From: Rubritepida sp.
Lineage (GTDB): Bacteria > Pseudomonadota > Alphaproteobacteria > Acetobacterales > Acetobacteraceae
Reading direction: 5' to 3'
Length of the DNA stretch: 7,381 bases
NCBI GenBank assembly: GCA_007129145.1
Contig: SKWC01000415.1
Location: 1-7,381 of the forward strand
This document shows positions 6,244-7,381 of the stretch, piece after piece. The notes below the pieces were generated by a model. The model made no database searches. It saw only the letters and a list, made by a program, of their open reading frames with translations, and was not told the DNA's origin. Each line of letters begins with the position of its first letter. Position 1 is the stretch's first letter. A program made the translations under genes and the position numbers.

Positions 6244-6936
6244 ATGGACCGAATCGAGGATGATCTGGCGGCGGGTTTCCGCCAGGAACAGCATCTGGCG
6301 CCGCTGCTGCCGGGCATGCGCGGCGACGCGCTGCTGTTCCCGGGCCGCCAGCTCACGCGCGGCTCCTGCTTCAACCTGGCCAATCTCTGGATCGAGCGGC
6401 ACCGCCGCCACCGCGCCGAGGGGCCGGCGCTGCGCATGGCCTATCTGGCGCGCCGCGGCACGCTGCTGAAGGCGTTGCACACGCCCTGCCAAGGCTCGCC
6501 GGGGGCCGCCTGCCCCTTGGGCCGCGTGCTTTGGCAGCACCCGATGGGCAGCCTGCGCCCGGGCTGCATGCGCGCCGCCGCGCCGGGCCAGGGGCCGGCG
6601 GCACGCACCATGCCGCTCGGGGCGGTGCCGCGCGGCAGCCGCAACTTCTCGGCCGAGGTGGCGCCTTTGCACGCATGCCTCGCCGGGGCCAACCGCTACC
6701 ACCTGTTGACCGTGGTGGGCGGCGCGGCCGGCGCCTGCCACACCCTGGCCACCCACACCGCGGGCCCCGCGCAGGGCGGCGGGCAGGTCAGCCTGTTCGA
6801 CCCCAACTGGGGCGAGTTCAAGCTCGGCATCCGCCATCTGCAGCCCTTCATGGCGCGGCTGCTGATCTGGTACGACCAGCAGCGCGGCTTCGGCCCGGTG
6901 CGCCGCATGTCGCTGACCGAAGTCGGCACCGCCTGA
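6244..6936 (+). CDS. Putative YopT/AvrPphB-type (C58-like) cysteine protease
   Basis: The 230-residue protein starts at an ATG six bases after GGGAG. Three motifs stand out: RGSCFNLANLWIERH (39-53), with Cys42 as putative nucleophile; ACHTLATHT (164-172), with His166; and VSLFDPNWGEFKLG (182-195), with Asp186. This order and the DPNxGEF signature match peptidase family C58. The spacing Cys-His 124 and His-Asp 20 is close to that recalled for YopT (119 and 16) and AvrPphB (114 and 15). Known members are effectors that cut host GTPases or kinases. No signal peptide, membrane segment or secretion gene is visible here. The middle (about 80-128) is rich in Pro, Gly, Ala and Cys and looks like a flexible insert; five further Cys (82, 90, 108, 145, 165) are unusual. 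It is head to head with crcB and 10 bases upstream of the helicase. The fold assignment is likely; function and target are unknown. Confidence 0.6.
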   Translation: MDRIEDDLAAGFRQEQHLAPLLPGMRGDALLFPGRQLTRGSCFNLANLWIERHRRHRAEGPALRMAYLARRGTLLKALHTPCQGSPGAACPLGRVLWQHPMGSLRPGCMRAAAPGQGPAARTMPLGAVPRGSRNFSAEVAPLHACLAGANRYHLLTVVGGAAGACHTLATHTAGPAQGGGQVSLFDPNWGEFKLGIRHLQPFMARLLIWYDQQRGFGPVRRMSLTEVGTA

Positions 6937-6946
6937 CCCACGCCCC

Positions 6947-7381
6947 ATGGCCGCGCTTACCCCCGCCTTCGCCGCCTGGTTCGCCGGGCGCGGCTGGACG
7001 CCCCGCCCGCACCAGCTCGCCATGCTGGAGGCGGCCAGGGCGGGGCATTCGTCGCTGCTGATCGCACCCACCGGCGGAGGCAAGACGCTGGCGGGCTTCC
7101 TGCCCTCGCTCGTGGAGCTGCACGCCCGCCCGCGCCCCGGGCTGCACACGCTGTATGTCTCGCCGCTCAAGGCGCTGGCGGTGGACATCGCGCGCAACCT
7201 CATGGCGCCGGTGGAGGAGATCGGCCTTGACCTGCGCATCGAGACGCGCACCGGCGACACGCCGCAGAACCGCCGCGCCCGGCAGAAGGAAGCCCCGCCG
7301 CACATCCTGCTGACCACCCCGGAAAGCCTCGTGCTGCTGCTCTCGCTGCCCGAGGCGGGCGAGATCTTCGCCGGCCTCTCG
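6947..7381 (+). CDS. Ligase-associated Lhr-like DEXH-box helicase, N-terminal part
   Basis: The frame opens at ATG 6947 and runs 145 codons to the window edge, so most of the protein (family members are about 800 residues or more) is missing. It begins with WFAGRGWTPRPHQ (11-23), the Q-motif region that binds adenine. Walker A follows as APTGGGKTLAGFLPSL (40-55), with Lys46 and Thr47. Motif Ia is SPLKALAVDIARNL (72-85), RTGDTPQNRRARQ lies at 101-113, and LLTTPESL is at 121-128. The WFxxRGWxPxxHQ start and the RTGDT block are typical of the superfamily 2 helicase encoded with an ATP-dependent DNA ligase and an MBL-fold exonuclease in bacterial DNA-repair clusters. Those partners would be expected just beyond the window. 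The ribosome binding site is weak, and the gene starts 10 bases after the protease-like gene, so it may be read from the same transcript. Confidence 0.9.
   Translation, partial: MAALTPAFAAWFAGRGWTPRPHQLAMLEAARAGHSSLLIAPTGGGKTLAGFLPSLVELHARPRPGLHTLYVSPLKALAVDIARNLMAPVEEIGLDLRIETRTGDTPQNRRARQKEAPPHILLTTPESLVLLLSLPEAGEIFAGLS

Noticed and set aside
6178..7317. Minus-strand 379-residue open frame over the protease-like and helicase genes
   Set aside because: The plus-strand helicase motifs are unmistakable and the minus frame has shadow composition. Only its final 11 codons are considered, as the possible crcB leader ORF.

Overview
Two kinds of DNA meet in this window. Positions 1 to about 680 are low in GC (roughly 40-45% by eye). 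They carry AT-rich gene ends and starts with strong AAAGGA-type ribosome binding sites, in the style of a Bacillota/Clostridia genome. From about 682 to the end the DNA is about 70% GC, with strong G/C third-position bias, twin-arginine signals, a Bug-type binding protein, a CaiB/BaiF CoA-transferase and a ligase-associated helicase. That combination suggests an alphaproteobacterium, most like the Acetobacteraceae (Roseomonas-like); this taxonomic guess is inference. The switch is abrupt and cuts a gene on each side, so the contig is most likely chimeric, with recent transfer as the less likely alternative.

Low-GC block (1-681): a truncated minus-strand membrane protein (1-295), a 272-base gap with little recognisable content, and the last 37 codons of another minus-strand gene (568-681).

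High-GC block. The first item is the start of a minus-strand gene with a Tat signal peptide, cut off at the junction (682-782). It is preceded by a convincing FNR/FixK-type operator and -10 element. Next comes a minus-strand pair, a CaiB/BaiF class III CoA-transferase (1816-3036) and an alpha/beta hydrolase (953-1819), joined by a 4-base GTGA overlap. Divergent from this pair are a Bug/TctC periplasmic binding protein (3207-4205) and an NAD(P)-dependent aldehyde dehydrogenase (4282-5793). Together these four look like a small carboxylate/aldehyde catabolic module: capture of an organic acid, CoA activation or transfer, ester or thioester hydrolysis, and aldehyde oxidation. The actual substrate is not visible.

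The right end holds a convergent FluC/CrcB fluoride channel gene (5807-6175) with a possible 11-residue leader peptide ORF just upstream. Head to head with it is a 230-residue protein (6244-6936) whose Cys, His and Asp motifs and spacing match the YopT/AvrPphB (C58) cysteine protease family. This is the most interesting gene here. Ten bases later begins a ligase-associated Lhr-like DEXH helicase, which runs off the window end (6947-7381).
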